Below are positions 27,757 to 35,986 of a stretch of DNA of 64,000 nt, piece after piece. The stretch is from Synechococcus sp. CS-1331. GTDB taxonomy: Bacteria > Cyanobacteriota > Cyanobacteriia > PCC-6307 > Cyanobiaceae. A program made the translations under genes and the position numbers. Where the stretch lies: assembly GCA_025127975.1 (NCBI GenBank), contig JAHLYQ010000031.1:100510-164509 (forward strand), read 5' to 3'. Under the pieces are notes generated by a model. It was not told the DNA's origin. It saw nothing but the letters and a program-made list of their open reading frames with translations, and searched no databases. Every line of letters starts with the position of its first letter. Position 1 is the first letter of the stretch.

Positions 27757-28497
27757 TCAGCTGAAGCGCTTGGCCAGGGCGATGGGATCAAACACCGTGA
27801 TCTTTTTACGGTCGATCTGCACCAGGCCATCGTTGCGCAGATCCCCGAGCAATCGGGTGATGGTCACCCGGGTTGAGCCGATCGCTTCGGCGATGGCCTG
27901 GTGGGAAAGACGCAGATCAATGGTGATTCCTTGGCTGCTGGGAACCCCAAAGTCACGGCAGAGCACCAGCAGGAAACTGACCAGCCGCGAACTCATGTCT
28001 CGGTGGGTGAGGGTTTCGATCATCGTTTCGGTCTGCAGAATCCGCGAGGAGAGACCTTGAAGCAGCAGTAGCCCCACGCTGGCATCCTGTTCGATCGCCT
28101 TGCGCACGGAGGTCGCCGGCGCGGTGACAATCTCCACCCGGGTGAAGGCGATGGCGTGATAGAAGCGATCTGAGCGCTGGCCCGTTAGCAGGGAGAGGAC
28201 GCCGAACAGGCTGTTCTCACGCAGCAGCGCAACGGTGATCTCCTCACCGGATTCGTAGACCCGCGAGAGGCGCACGGCACCGCGGCGCAAAAGATAGACC
28301 CGTTCGGCCGGATCACCGGGGAAAAAGATAGTTTTCCCCCGCTCTATTGTTTCGGCAGTGCTGCCGGCCAGCCCGCGGATCACTTCCTGCAGGGTGGGAC
28401 CCGCCTGGCTGGCACTGCCCATACCCGCCACCGAACCAGGGGCTCCCGTGGTTGGAGTGTTGGCGGTACGGCTGAATCCGTGGGTAGCGCCAACCAT
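27757..28497 (-). CDS. ntcA: Global nitrogen regulator NtcA
   Basis: CRP-family transcription factor that senses 2-oxoglutarate and controls nitrogen assimilation genes. The effector domain contains [53 protein letters not shown]. The C-terminal helix-turn-helix reads [24 protein letters not shown]. The ATG at [11 protein letters not shown] gives 246 residues with the picocyanobacterial N-terminal extension; MGSASQAGP, 25 codons later, would match the classic length. No obvious GTA-N8-TAC autoregulatory box was found by eye in the upstream 150 bases. Confidence 0.97.
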   Translation of the reverse strand: MVGATHGFSRTANTPTTGAPGSVAGMGSASQAGPTLQEVIRGLAGSTAETIERGKTIFFPGDPAERVYLLRRGAVRLSRVYESGEEITVALLRENSLFGVLSLLTGQRSDRFYHAIAFTRVEIVTAPATSVRKAIEQDASVGLLLLQGLSSRILQTETMIETLTHRDMSSRLVSFLLVLCRDFGVPSSQGITIDLRLSHQAIAEAIGSTRVTITRLLGDLRNDGLVQIDRKKITVFDPIALAKRFS

Positions 28498-28706
28498 TAT
28501 GGCTCTGGCATATCTCGGGACCTTAAGGATCGCCTGTGGGGATCCCTGTAGCAATACACACGGTTTCCTGGCTCTCCCCCTGGGGCGATGGGCGTTGGTA
28601 CAGGTGTTTCCACTAGGGATGGGGTCGGATCCTTGTGAAGCGACCCAATGCCGCTACATTCGGCATCGCGCAGTCGCCCATCAGCGGCTGTCGTTTCAGG
28701 GAGTTC

Positions 28707-29285
28707 ATGACCGCCAGCTTGCCCCTTGCCGCCCTTGCCCCAGTTCCCCCGGCCCCCGTGCTGCGTCTGGTAGCCCAACAGGAGGGGCTGCTGCAGATTC
28801 ACACGGCCCCATTTCGGGGCAGTTTCGGGGCCGTGTTGAGCCAGGCCTTGCGGACCGCCGGCCTGGGCAGCAGGGTGCTGGTGAGCCAGCTGCTCAAGGG
28901 AGGGGTGGATCAGGGGCTCGAAAGCAGCCTTTGGCTGTGTGGGCGTCTGCAGTGGCTGCGCCCCGGAGTGCCCTACTGCATCTCGGAGCCGGCGGCCAGC
29001 CAGTCTGAGGAGTTGGCTGCCCAGTCGCTGGCGGCCCAGTCTCTGGCGGCGGTGCAGCAGGTGTGGGCCTACAGCCGAGAGCAGCTGCTCAGTGGGTCAG
29101 TGGACCTGCTGGTGCTCGATGAACTGGGGCTGGCGGTGGAGCTGGGCTATCTCGATAAAGCTGAGGTGCTTGCCACCCTGGAGCGCCGTCCGGTCCATCT
29201 GGATGTCATTGTGACCGGCCCGGCCATGGCTCCTGAATTGATGGCCATGGCCGACCAGGTCACCAAGCTGCGGCGTGGCCTCTAG
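28707..29285 (+). CDS. CobO/BtuR-like P-loop family protein with degenerate Walker A
   Basis: A 192-residue protein related to the ATP:corrinoid adenosyltransferase CobO. Aligned with CobO, LLQIHTAPFRGSFGAVLSQALRTAGLGSRVLVSQLLKGG occupies the P-loop region, but the normal GKGKTT is replaced by FRGSFG, so the lysine and threonine that hold ATP phosphates are missing. The later parts fit better: SVDLLVLDELGLAVELGYL resembles the Walker B and following region, and VHLDVIVTGPAMAPELMAMAD the end of the domain. The ATG at MTASLPLA was chosen. Adenosyltransferase activity is doubtful. Confidence 0.75.
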   Translation: MTASLPLAALAPVPPAPVLRLVAQQEGLLQIHTAPFRGSFGAVLSQALRTAGLGSRVLVSQLLKGGVDQGLESSLWLCGRLQWLRPGVPYCISEPAASQSEELAAQSLAAQSLAAVQQVWAYSREQLLSGSVDLLVLDELGLAVELGYLDKAEVLATLERRPVHLDVIVTGPAMAPELMAMADQVTKLRRGL

Positions 29286-29328
29286 GGGCTTTTGATGGCC
29301 CCGTCGTTCCTGTTTCCCCTTCCCGTCA

Positions 29329-29922
29329 ATGCTCAAGAACGACCGCTGGATCAATGAGCAGGCCGCCTCCGGGATGCTCCAGCCCTTCCAGTCGAGCCTG
29401 GTGCGTCACCTGGATCCGGACACGGCGAGCTCGCCGGTGCTCAGCTACGGCTGCTCCTCCTATGGCTACGACCTGAGGCTCTCGGCGAAGGAGTTTTTAA
29501 TTTTCCGGCACGTACCGGGCACGGTGGTGAACCCGAAGCGGTTCAATCCTGCCAATCTCGAGCCCGCACCCCTAAATCAGGATGGGGATGGGGTCTATTT
29601 CATTCTGCCGGCCCACTCATATGGCCTCGGTGTGGCGCTGGAGAAGATGAAAGTGCCCGCCAATATCACCGTGATTTGCCTAGGTAAGAGCACCTATGCC
29701 CGTCTAGGCATCATCGTCAACACCACGCCGGCTGAGGCGAGTTGGGAGGGCCATCTCACCCTCGAGTTCAGTAATTCCTCGGGAGCCGATTGCCGCATCT
29801 ACGCCAATGAGGGTATCTGCCAGCTGCTGTTCTTTGAGGGGGATCCCTGCGCAACCACCTATCAGGATCGCGCTGGCAAGTATCAGCACCAACCAGAGCG
29901 GGTCACCCTGGCCCGTATTTAG
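29329..29922 (+). CDS. dcd: dCTP deaminase
   Basis: Deaminates dCTP to dUTP, feeding dUMP for thymidylate synthesis. The 197-residue protein has the trimeric dUTPase-like core: LSYGCSSYGYDLRLS, VICLGKSTYARLGIIVNTTP, and the substrate and catalytic segment AEASWEGHLTLEFSN, ending with GICQLLFFEGD and YQDRAGKYQHQ. It is convergent with thyX, the next enzyme group of the same pathway. Confidence 0.97.
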   Translation: MLKNDRWINEQAASGMLQPFQSSLVRHLDPDTASSPVLSYGCSSYGYDLRLSAKEFLIFRHVPGTVVNPKRFNPANLEPAPLNQDGDGVYFILPAHSYGLGVALEKMKVPANITVICLGKSTYARLGIIVNTTPAEASWEGHLTLEFSNSSGADCRIYANEGICQLLFFEGDPCATTYQDRAGKYQHQPERVTLARI

Positions 29923-29964
29923 GACTGTCGGCGGGGAATAGCAGCCGCTGGGGAATGGCAGCCG

Positions 29965-30711
29965 CTAGGGGGCCAGTCGAGCCTTATGCAGCCGGCTCTT
30001 CTCGTACCAGTCGGCAAACTGGGGGGCCCAGGCCTGGAGGTGGGGCCAGATCAGGTCGCAGAGTTCGCGTATTTCTTGCTGGGCATCGAGTTTGGCCCGC
30101 AGGTCGAGGAAGTGCAGCAGGGCCCGCAGGGTAAAGCTCACCACGAAGTGCTGGCGGTAATCAAAGGGCAAGATGCCGCGGGCATGTTCTTCGGCGAAGC
30201 CGGCGGCCAGCAGGTCGCGGTAGCGCTCGGCGGCGGCGCGGCAGAGCTCCAGATCGATCGCGCGCTGCTCGATCGAATAGTGATACTTCTTGCCCTTGCG
30301 GTCGCTGTAATCGCAAACAGGCCGGAGATAGAACACCTCTTCGAGCTCCAGCTCGCCTCGGGCGGCCCGGCAGATGCGCTCGCCGGTGTAGCGCATCGAC
30401 TGCACATCAAAGCTCACCCCCACCCGGTGGGTGCGGGCCTGTTGCATCACCGAGTGGGGAAACCAGCCCACATTGAGCACGATCTGGGCGTGCTCGAGGG
30501 GGCCGTAGTGGCCCCGCTCTCCGGCCAGTAGCCGTTTGACGCAGATCTCGCCAGCTTGGGTCTCATCGGGCCAGTTGGCCCGATCGGCGGCCACGAACCC
30601 CTCGCTGTAGTCCTGGTGCATGCCCGCATAGACGCACTGCTGGGGGTTAGGGGTGGCTGCGATCAGCTCAACGCGGAAGCGGGGATCAAGGGACACGGCG
30701 GCTTCAGCCAT
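29965..30711 (-). CDS. thyX: FAD-dependent thymidylate synthase
   Basis: Flavin enzyme that makes dTMP from dUMP with methylene-THF. The family motif RHRxxSxNExSxR appears as RTHRVGVSFDVQSMRYTGE. Other marks are LEHAQIVLNVGWFPHSVMQQ and FVVSFTLRALLHFLDLR. The ATG at MAEAAVSLDPRF gives 248 residues; it lies eight bases inside the 3' end of the thioredoxin gene upstream, so the two are probably cotranscribed. GlyA in this window supplies its one-carbon donor. Confidence 0.95.
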   Translation of the reverse strand: MAEAAVSLDPRFRVELIAATPNPQQCVYAGMHQDYSEGFVAADRANWPDETQAGEICVKRLLAGERGHYGPLEHAQIVLNVGWFPHSVMQQARTHRVGVSFDVQSMRYTGERICRAARGELELEEVFYLRPVCDYSDRKGKKYHYSIEQRAIDLELCRAAAERYRDLLAAGFAEEHARGILPFDYRQHFVVSFTLRALLHFLDLRAKLDAQQEIRELCDLIWPHLQAWAPQFADWYEKSRLHKARLAP

Positions 30712-31267
30712 GGCTGCGGGGTGAGGCCATGGTGCCAGCTTCTGCGGCCCTGGGCTCGGGATCGGCGCCAAGGGCACTGACCTGGCCTACCCCCGCCAGC
30801 TGGGGTAGGGGCTGGCCGCTGAGCAGGGCGTCGCTGAGGGCCTGCAGTTCGCCGGGGCTGCGTGCGCCGATGGCCCGGCCCACGGCCACCCCGGAGGCAT
30901 CAAACAGCTCAAGCTGGGGAATGCCGTTAACCGCGTAACGCTCAAGTTCCGCTTGCCAGCGGGGGTTGTCCACATTGAGCAGCACGACATCGAGCTGGCC
31001 GCGGTGCTGGAGTTCCACTCTCTCCATGGCTGGAGCCATGCTGCGACAGGCTTCGCACCAGTCGGCATAGAACTCCACCAGGGTTGGCCGCCCGTTGTGC
31101 AGAGCCGCCTGCAGGTCGAGGGACTGGCGAGCCAGGCGCTCCAGCGGGGCTTCCGGGTGGAGGCCACCGCGGAACCACAGCAGGCCGGCGGCAAGTAGGG
31201 CCGCCAGCAGCAATAGCAGCAGCCTTTCGCCCTGGCCCAGAGCTGGGGTGGGGGGGGAATTCACCAT
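30704..31267 (-). CDS. txlA: Membrane-anchored thioredoxin-like protein (TxlA/HCF164 type)
   Basis: A 187-residue protein with an N-terminal membrane anchor (about 16-34, LLLLLLAALLAAGLLWF) and a thioredoxin domain with the redox pair in YADWCEACRSMAP. The cis-proline segment is NGIPQLELFD. HCF164/TxlA proteins face the lumen or periplasm and pass reducing power for cytochrome b6f assembly. The ATG at MVNSPPTPALG was chosen because it precedes the anchor directly. The C-terminal 25 residues are a non-conserved tail overlapping the thyX start. Confidence 0.88.
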   Translation of the reverse strand: MVNSPPTPALGQGERLLLLLLAALLAAGLLWFRGGLHPEAPLERLARQSLDLQAALHNGRPTLVEFYADWCEACRSMAPAMERVELQHRGQLDVVLLNVDNPRWQAELERYAVNGIPQLELFDASGVAVGRAIGARSPGELQALSDALLSGQPLPQLAGVGQVSALGADPEPRAAEAGTMASPRSHG

Positions 31268-31322
31268 GGCCTCACTTTGGCAGTGCTTGCTAGCGTTGCG
31301 ACCAAGGCAAAGGGGCCTCCCT

Positions 31323-31751
31323 GTGAAACGGCGCCTCATCCTCCATTTCCCCCGCGAGGCGGTGCACCAGCCGATCACCTATCGGCTGGCGGTTGACTTC
31401 GACATTGCCGCCAAGATTCTCAAGGCCCAGATCGCGCCCAACCAGAGCGGCACCATGGTGGTGGAGCTGTCGGGTGACATCGATGAGCTGGCCGCGGCGG
31501 AGACCTGGCTGGAAAGCCAGGGGCTTTCGCTCAATCGGGCCCCGGCCCAGATCAGCATCGATGCCCAGCTTTGCGTCGATTGCGGCCTCTGCTCGAGTGT
31601 GTGCCCCAGCGGGGCCCTGGCTCTGCATCAACCCGCCTGGCAGCTGCAGTTCGATGCGCAACGCTGTCTGGTCTGTGAGCAGTGCATTCCGAGTTGCCCC
31701 CTAGATGCGATTGCCCTGGTGCTGGCCCCACCCGTGAAATCAAAACCGTGA
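31323..31751 (+). CDS. NIL-domain ferredoxin (two [4Fe-4S] clusters)
   Basis: A 142-residue protein with an N-terminal NIL domain (about 1-75, LILHFPREAVHQPITYRLA) as found at the end of methionine ABC-transporter ATPases, and a C-terminal bacterial ferredoxin domain. The two cluster motifs are CVDCGLCSSVCPSGA and CLVCEQCIPSCPLDA. In cyanobacteria and other phototrophs such proteins are proposed to serve in sulfur transfer to homocysteine; that role is not shown here. The GTG start matches the family N-terminus. Its stop overlaps the next gene as GTGA. Confidence 0.88.
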   Translation: MKRRLILHFPREAVHQPITYRLAVDFDIAAKILKAQIAPNQSGTMVVELSGDIDELAAAETWLESQGLSLNRAPAQISIDAQLCVDCGLCSSVCPSGALALHQPAWQLQFDAQRCLVCEQCIPSCPLDAIALVLAPPVKSKP

Positions 31752-32224
31752 AAGCGATCTGGAGGCTGCTGCTGTTGCCCGTTCGGGCCCCGATGCTGCT
31801 GGTTCTGGCGGTGGTTTCGGTGTACGAAGGGCTGCATTGGAGCCAGCCGCTCGAGGGCGCGGCGTCTTCGGGGATGGGCCAGTTATCCAGCCTGTTCTGG
31901 TCGATTGATTCCCTCCATGCCCTGTTGGTGGTGCTGGTCTGCACCATGCCCGATCTGCTGCTGCAGTGGATCTCCAGCTTGATGGCGGCCAGCCGGGTGA
32001 TGAGCCTGGTGGTCACCTTGCTGAGCGTGACGGTGGTGGCGCTCTACCTGCTCCACCTTGCGGTGCTGGCCAATGTGCTGATCCTGGGTTCGACGGTGCT
32101 CCTAGCTCGCCTGGACCTGGCCAGGGTGCGTGTGGCGCCGCCGCCCCTGCTCCTGGCGGGGGCCTTGGGTGTACTGGTGTTGGCCGGGGCGGCCCTGGGG
32201 CGCCGGCTTGCTAGCGGCTTCTAA
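31748..32224 (+). CDS. Hydrophobic membrane protein of unknown function
   Basis: A 158-residue protein with about four membrane helices (near residues 8-25, 55-75, 82-108 and 130-150) and no family I can name. The start VKAIWRLLLLPVRAP was chosen because its GTG overlaps the upstream stop as GTGA, which strongly suggests coupled translation with the NIL-ferredoxin gene. A linked role, for instance as membrane partner of the ferredoxin, is inference. It is convergent with the lytic transglycosylase. Confidence 0.7.
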   Translation: MKAIWRLLLLPVRAPMLLVLAVVSVYEGLHWSQPLEGAASSGMGQLSSLFWSIDSLHALLVVLVCTMPDLLLQWISSLMAASRVMSLVVTLLSVTVVALYLLHLAVLANVLILGSTVLLARLDLARVRVAPPPLLLAGALGVLVLAGAALGRRLASGF

Positions 32225-32235
32225 CAGCGAGATGA

Positions 32236-34233
32236 CTAACAACGGGGTGTGGGCCGCTGCTGGAAGCTCCAGAGATTCCCCAGCACTTTTTTGACGTAAA
32301 GCCGGGTTTCCGGATAGGGAATTGCCTCAATCCACAGTTCAGGTTGCAGCTGCAGCTGGGGATTCACCCAGCCGGCCACGGCGCCTGGTCCGGCGTTGTA
32401 GCTGGCGACCATCAGCACCGGATTGCCCTGCCACTGGCGCCGCAGGTTGCTGAGATAGAGGGCTCCGAGCTGGGCATTGCGCCCGGGATCGCTGAGGGCC
32501 CCTGGCGGCAAGGGGCCTCCGGCAAGCTCGGCGGCCGTTTCCGGCATCAGTTGCAGGAGCCCCACGGCGCCGGCACTGGAGCTCACCCCTGGGCTGAAGC
32601 GCGATTCCTGTTTGGCCACGGCCGCCAGCAGGGTCGCCGGTAGGCCGGCCTCGGCCGCCGCCTGCTCCAGTTCCGCAACGAAGCTGGCGGTCTGCAGGCT
32701 GCTGGCGAGCACCCTGCCCAGGCCGCAGGCCTGGTTGGTGGGGAGCCGCAGGCTGGCCTGCTCCAGTTGGCCCAGGCCGATCCAGTGGTCGCCCACGGCC
32801 CGGCGCAGCCGGCCTTCCAGCACCAGCTCCTCAGGGGCCCTGGGAGGGGCTGGGCGTTGGCTGCGCCAGTGCTCCCAGGCCTCCAGGGATTGGTCCAGTC
32901 GCCAGAGCCGCTCGAGCTGGCGATCGCCGCTGCCGAGCGGCTGCCAGACGGCAGGCGACAGGGTTGGGCTGGCGGCCGGATCGAGGCTGAGATCGCCCCG
33001 CCCCAGCCGCAGCGCGGCCCGCCAGCCGTAGTAGCCCTGGGGATGGTGCTCGAGCAGGTTGCTCCAGGTGGCCCGGGCCTGGTTGCGTTGACCCTGCTGC
33101 CACTGGCTGAAGCCCAGCCAGAAACGCTGGCGGCCCACCAGCCCCACTGGCAGATGGCGCTCGATCGGGGCGCTTAGGAAAACCTGGGCCCCGCTCCACT
33201 GACCTGCCAGCAGGGCCTGGCGGGCCCGTTGCCATTGCAGCTCCCAGCTGGCCGGATGGTTGGGCCAGCGTTGCAGCACCGCCAGCACGGCGCCGCTGCC
33301 AGGGCTGTCGAGGGCCCGGCGGGCCTGAACCGGGGCCGTGTTTTGCAGGGCTGCCGGCAGCCTGGTGAGGGCCTGCAGGCTGGAGGCCCCTGGCTGGTCG
33401 CTGAGCAGGCTGACGGCCTCCACGGCCAGGGGGGAGTGGGGCCTGGAGCGGGCCAACTCGAGTAGTAGATCCTGGCCAAGGGCCTGCTGGGAGGCGTTGC
33501 CGCTGAGCAGGCCCTTGGCCAGGGCCAGTTTGGTTTCTGGGCCGGGTGGCTGACCGTTGAGGCAGGCCTGGCCAGCCTCAACGTCGCCGAGCTGGGCCAG
33601 GGCCAGGGCCAGCTGGTCCCGCTGGAGGGGGCTGGGTGGGGCCGTTTTGCTTTGGCAAGCCTGGCGGAATTTCGCGCCGGCTCCGGGCCAGCGCAAGCCA
33701 TGGCGGGCCAGGTGCAGGGCCCCATCGCGCCTGGATGGGGCCGAGGGGCCTGCTTCCAGGGCCGCCGCCAGGGCGGCCGGGTGGGCGGGGAAGCGTTGGA
33801 GCAGCAGCTTGCGCAGCCCGGGCTGGTCCCGCCCCAGGGCGTAGAGCCCATCGGCGGCGGCAGGCGTCTGGGGGAAGCGGCGCAGCAGTTGCCGCCAGAG
33901 CTTTTGCGCTCCTGAGGCATCGCCAAGGGCTGCCGCTGCCAGGGCATCGCGCTTGAGCACCAAGGCCGCCAGGGGATCCCTGCCCCAGCCCTGGCCCCGT
34001 AGGAGCCGGCGGCTGCGGGCGGGGTCAGGCCCCTGGCGGGTCAGCAGCAGCAGGTTGGCCTCACGCCGTCGCTGCGGATCCAGGCTGAGGGCGCGCGCCA
34101 GCGCCAAGGTGCTGCTGGGGGTGGTGGGATCGGCGGCAGGGATCCGGGCGAGCAGCGCCCGGCCACCCACCAGGAGGGTGCCGCTGCCCAGGCAGGTGAT
34201 GGCCAACAACAGGGGGAGGCGGGCCAGGTTCAT
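32236..34233 (-). CDS. Lytic murein transglycosylase (Slt70-like)
   Basis: A 665-residue periplasmic enzyme that cleaves peptidoglycan to 1,6-anhydromuropeptides. It has an N-terminal signal-like helix (PLLLAITCLGSGTLLVGG). A long alpha-helical, leucine/alanine-rich superhelical region (about 60-500) resembles the Slt70 doughnut. The C-terminal lysozyme-like domain shows AAVAKQESRFSPGVSSSAGAVGLLQLMPETA, with the catalytic glutamate, and VASYNAGPGAVAGW. It ends close to the hydrophobic protein gene. The purine-rich strand of the low-complexity tract lies just upstream. Confidence 0.92.
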   Translation of the reverse strand: MNLARLPLLLAITCLGSGTLLVGGRALLARIPAADPTTPSSTLALARALSLDPQRRREANLLLLTRQGPDPARSRRLLRGQGWGRDPLAALVLKRDALAAAALGDASGAQKLWRQLLRRFPQTPAAADGLYALGRDQPGLRKLLLQRFPAHPAALAAALEAGPSAPSRRDGALHLARHGLRWPGAGAKFRQACQSKTAPPSPLQRDQLALALAQLGDVEAGQACLNGQPPGPETKLALAKGLLSGNASQQALGQDLLLELARSRPHSPLAVEAVSLLSDQPGASSLQALTRLPAALQNTAPVQARRALDSPGSGAVLAVLQRWPNHPASWELQWQRARQALLAGQWSGAQVFLSAPIERHLPVGLVGRQRFWLGFSQWQQGQRNQARATWSNLLEHHPQGYYGWRAALRLGRGDLSLDPAASPTLSPAVWQPLGSGDRQLERLWRLDQSLEAWEHWRSQRPAPPRAPEELVLEGRLRRAVGDHWIGLGQLEQASLRLPTNQACGLGRVLASSLQTASFVAELEQAAAEAGLPATLLAAVAKQESRFSPGVSSSAGAVGLLQLMPETAAELAGGPLPPGALSDPGRNAQLGALYLSNLRRQWQGNPVLMVASYNAGPGAVAGWVNPQLQLQPELWIEAIPYPETRLYVKKVLGNLWSFQQRPTPRC

Positions 34234-34282
34234 CGGCGGCGCGATTCGGGCATTCTGGGCAGGACTAGATCCGGCTTGGCTG

Positions 34283-34546
34283 GTGCGATTCCATCCTCTT
34301 CCCCTCTCCCTTCCCTTCTCCCTTCCCTTCTCACTTCGCCTCTCCCTTCCCCCCTACCTTTCCAGCCTGCCCGGTGCGCCCCAGCGGCTGCGGGCCCTGC
34401 GGGTGCTGGCTGGGGTGGGTTTGGTGCTGCTGCTGAGGCCCTGGTGGCCACTGAACTTGCTGCCTGGCTGGCTGGTGGGGCTGCTGCTGCTCTGGGCCCT
34501 GGGGGAGCTGGTGCGCTGGATTTGGTGGCCCCGTCGCTGGCGCTGA
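34283..34546 (+). CDS. Small hydrophobic protein, possibly membrane-bound
   Basis: An 87-residue frame from a GTG. The first third is low-complexity (SLPF repeats, from the pyrimidine tract). The rest has two likely membrane helices (ALRVLAGVGLVLLLRPWWPL and LLPGWLVGLLLLWALGELVRW) and a basic end WWPRRWR. No family was recognised. The helical part looks genuine and would make sense in a short protein ending just before glmM, but the start is doubtful and could lie after the tract at a non-standard codon. Confidence 0.5.
   Translation: MRFHPLPLSLPFSLPFSLRLSLPPYLSSLPGAPQRLRALRVLAGVGLVLLLRPWWPLNLLPGWLVGLLLLWALGELVRWIWWPRRWR
34297..34372. repeat. Pyrimidine-rich low-complexity tract with 12-base repeat
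   Basis: About 75 bases on the plus strand are almost only C and T. A 12-base unit CTCCCTTCCCTT repeats in tandem at the centre, with looser copies at both ends. Read in the plus frame it encodes a four-residue repeat (SLPF). The mirror-like purine/pyrimidine bias is the kind that can form unusual DNA structures. Confidence 0.8.
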
Positions 34547-34581
34547 TCGACGTAACCTGAGCCCCCCTGCGGCATCCGTTT

Positions 34582-35970
34582 ATGGCCGAGCTGGCTTCCC
34601 ATCCCGTTGGCCATCCCCTGCGGAGTGGCGTTGCCGGTTTCGGCACCGATGGCATCCGGGGCCGCGTCGGCGCCCAGCTGAGTCCGGCCCTGGCCATGCA
34701 GGTGGGTTTTTGGTGCGGCCAGGTGCTGCCGCCATCCGGCCCGGTGTTGATTGGGATGGATTCCCGCTGCAGCGGTCCGATGCTGGTGGCCGCACTCACG
34801 GCGGGCCTCACCGCCGCCGGCCGCGAAGTGTGGACCCTGGGTGTTTGCCCCACGCCGGCAATCCCAGGGGCGATCCGTCGCCTGGGGGCGGCCGGCGGGC
34901 TGATGGTTTCGGCCAGTCACAACCCCCCCCACGACAACGGCATCAAGGTGTTTGGCGCCTCCGGTGCCAAGTTGAGTCGCGGCCAGCAGCAGGCGATTGA
35001 GGCCGGGCTCCAGGGTGTGGGGCCCGCCGGTGGCTTCGGCGGTAATGGGGTCGTGCACGATCGCCAGGAGCTGTTGGCCGACTACCAGCGGGCCCTGGTG
35101 GCCAGCGTGCTGGGGCGGCGCCTGGATGGGTGCTCGATCGTGCTCGATCTCTGCTGGGGCGCGGCGACGGCCTGTGGCGAGGCGGTCTTTCGGGCCCTGG
35201 GAGCCAAGCTCACGGTGCTGCATGGGCAACCCGATGGCGAGCGCATCAACGTGGGCTGTGGCAGCACCCACCTGGAGCCCCTTAGGCGGGCCGTGCTCGA
35301 GCAGGGCGCCTCGATGGGTTTTGCCTTTGATGGGGATGCCGACCGGATGCTGGCGGTCGATGGCCGGGGCCGGGTGGTCGATGGCGACCAGATCCTCTAC
35401 CTGTGGGGAACTTCCCTACTGGCTGAGGGCCAGCTGCCGGCAAACCGGATCGTTGCCACCGTGATGTCGAATCTGGGCTTCGAGCGGGCCTGGCAGGCCA
35501 AGGGCGGAGTGCTTGAGCGCACCGCTGTTGGCGACCAATATGTGCACCAGGCGATGGAGCAGATGGGGGCGGGTCTCGGCGGCGAGCAGTCGGGCCATAT
35601 CCTCTCGGCCCGGCATGGCATGAGTGGCGACGGCTTGCTTACGGCCCTGCAGGTGGCCACCCTTCTGCACCGTTCCGGCCAGAGCCTGGCTGGCTGGATG
35701 GACAGCAGCTTCCAGCCCTATCCCCAGATTTTGGTAAATGTGACGGTGCCCGACCGGCAGCGGCGCCAGCAGTGGCAGCAGTGCGAACCCCTGCGTCTGG
35801 CCGTAGATGCGGCGGAGGCGGCCATGGACGGTTGCGGCCGGGTGCTGGTGCGGGCCAGTGGCACCGAGCCCCTGCTGCGGGTGATGGTGGAGGCGGACGA
35901 TCAGAAGCTGGTGGATCACTGGGCCTCCCAACTGGCCAGGGAGGCCGAGCTCCACCTCAACGCGGCTTAG
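34582..35970 (+). CDS. glmM: Phosphoglucosamine mutase
   Basis: Converts glucosamine-6-P to glucosamine-1-P for UDP-GlcNAc, hence for peptidoglycan and LPS. The 462 residues show FGTDGIRGRVG, the phosphoserine loop MVSASHNPPHDNGIK, the metal-binding FDGDADRM, and GGEQSGHI and RASGTEPLLRVMVE. The ATG at MAELASHPVGHP is taken as given; the catalytic parts are intact. Neighbouring genes (lytic transglycosylase, sugar-kinase-like) also concern cell-wall sugars. Confidence 0.97.
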   Translation: MAELASHPVGHPLRSGVAGFGTDGIRGRVGAQLSPALAMQVGFWCGQVLPPSGPVLIGMDSRCSGPMLVAALTAGLTAAGREVWTLGVCPTPAIPGAIRRLGAAGGLMVSASHNPPHDNGIKVFGASGAKLSRGQQQAIEAGLQGVGPAGGFGGNGVVHDRQELLADYQRALVASVLGRRLDGCSIVLDLCWGAATACGEAVFRALGAKLTVLHGQPDGERINVGCGSTHLEPLRRAVLEQGASMGFAFDGDADRMLAVDGRGRVVDGDQILYLWGTSLLAEGQLPANRIVATVMSNLGFERAWQAKGGVLERTAVGDQYVHQAMEQMGAGLGGEQSGHILSARHGMSGDGLLTALQVATLLHRSGQSLAGWMDSSFQPYPQILVNVTVPDRQRRQQWQQCEPLRLAVDAAEAAMDGCGRVLVRASGTEPLLRVMVEADDQKLVDHWASQLAREAELHLNAA

Positions 35971-35986
35971 ATCTAATCACTTGGAT

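Noticed and set aside
28498-28706. NtcA box (GTA-N8-TAC) autoregulating ntcA
   Set aside because: GTAGCAATAC is present near 28550 but its spacer is far shorter than eight bases, and no better match was found.
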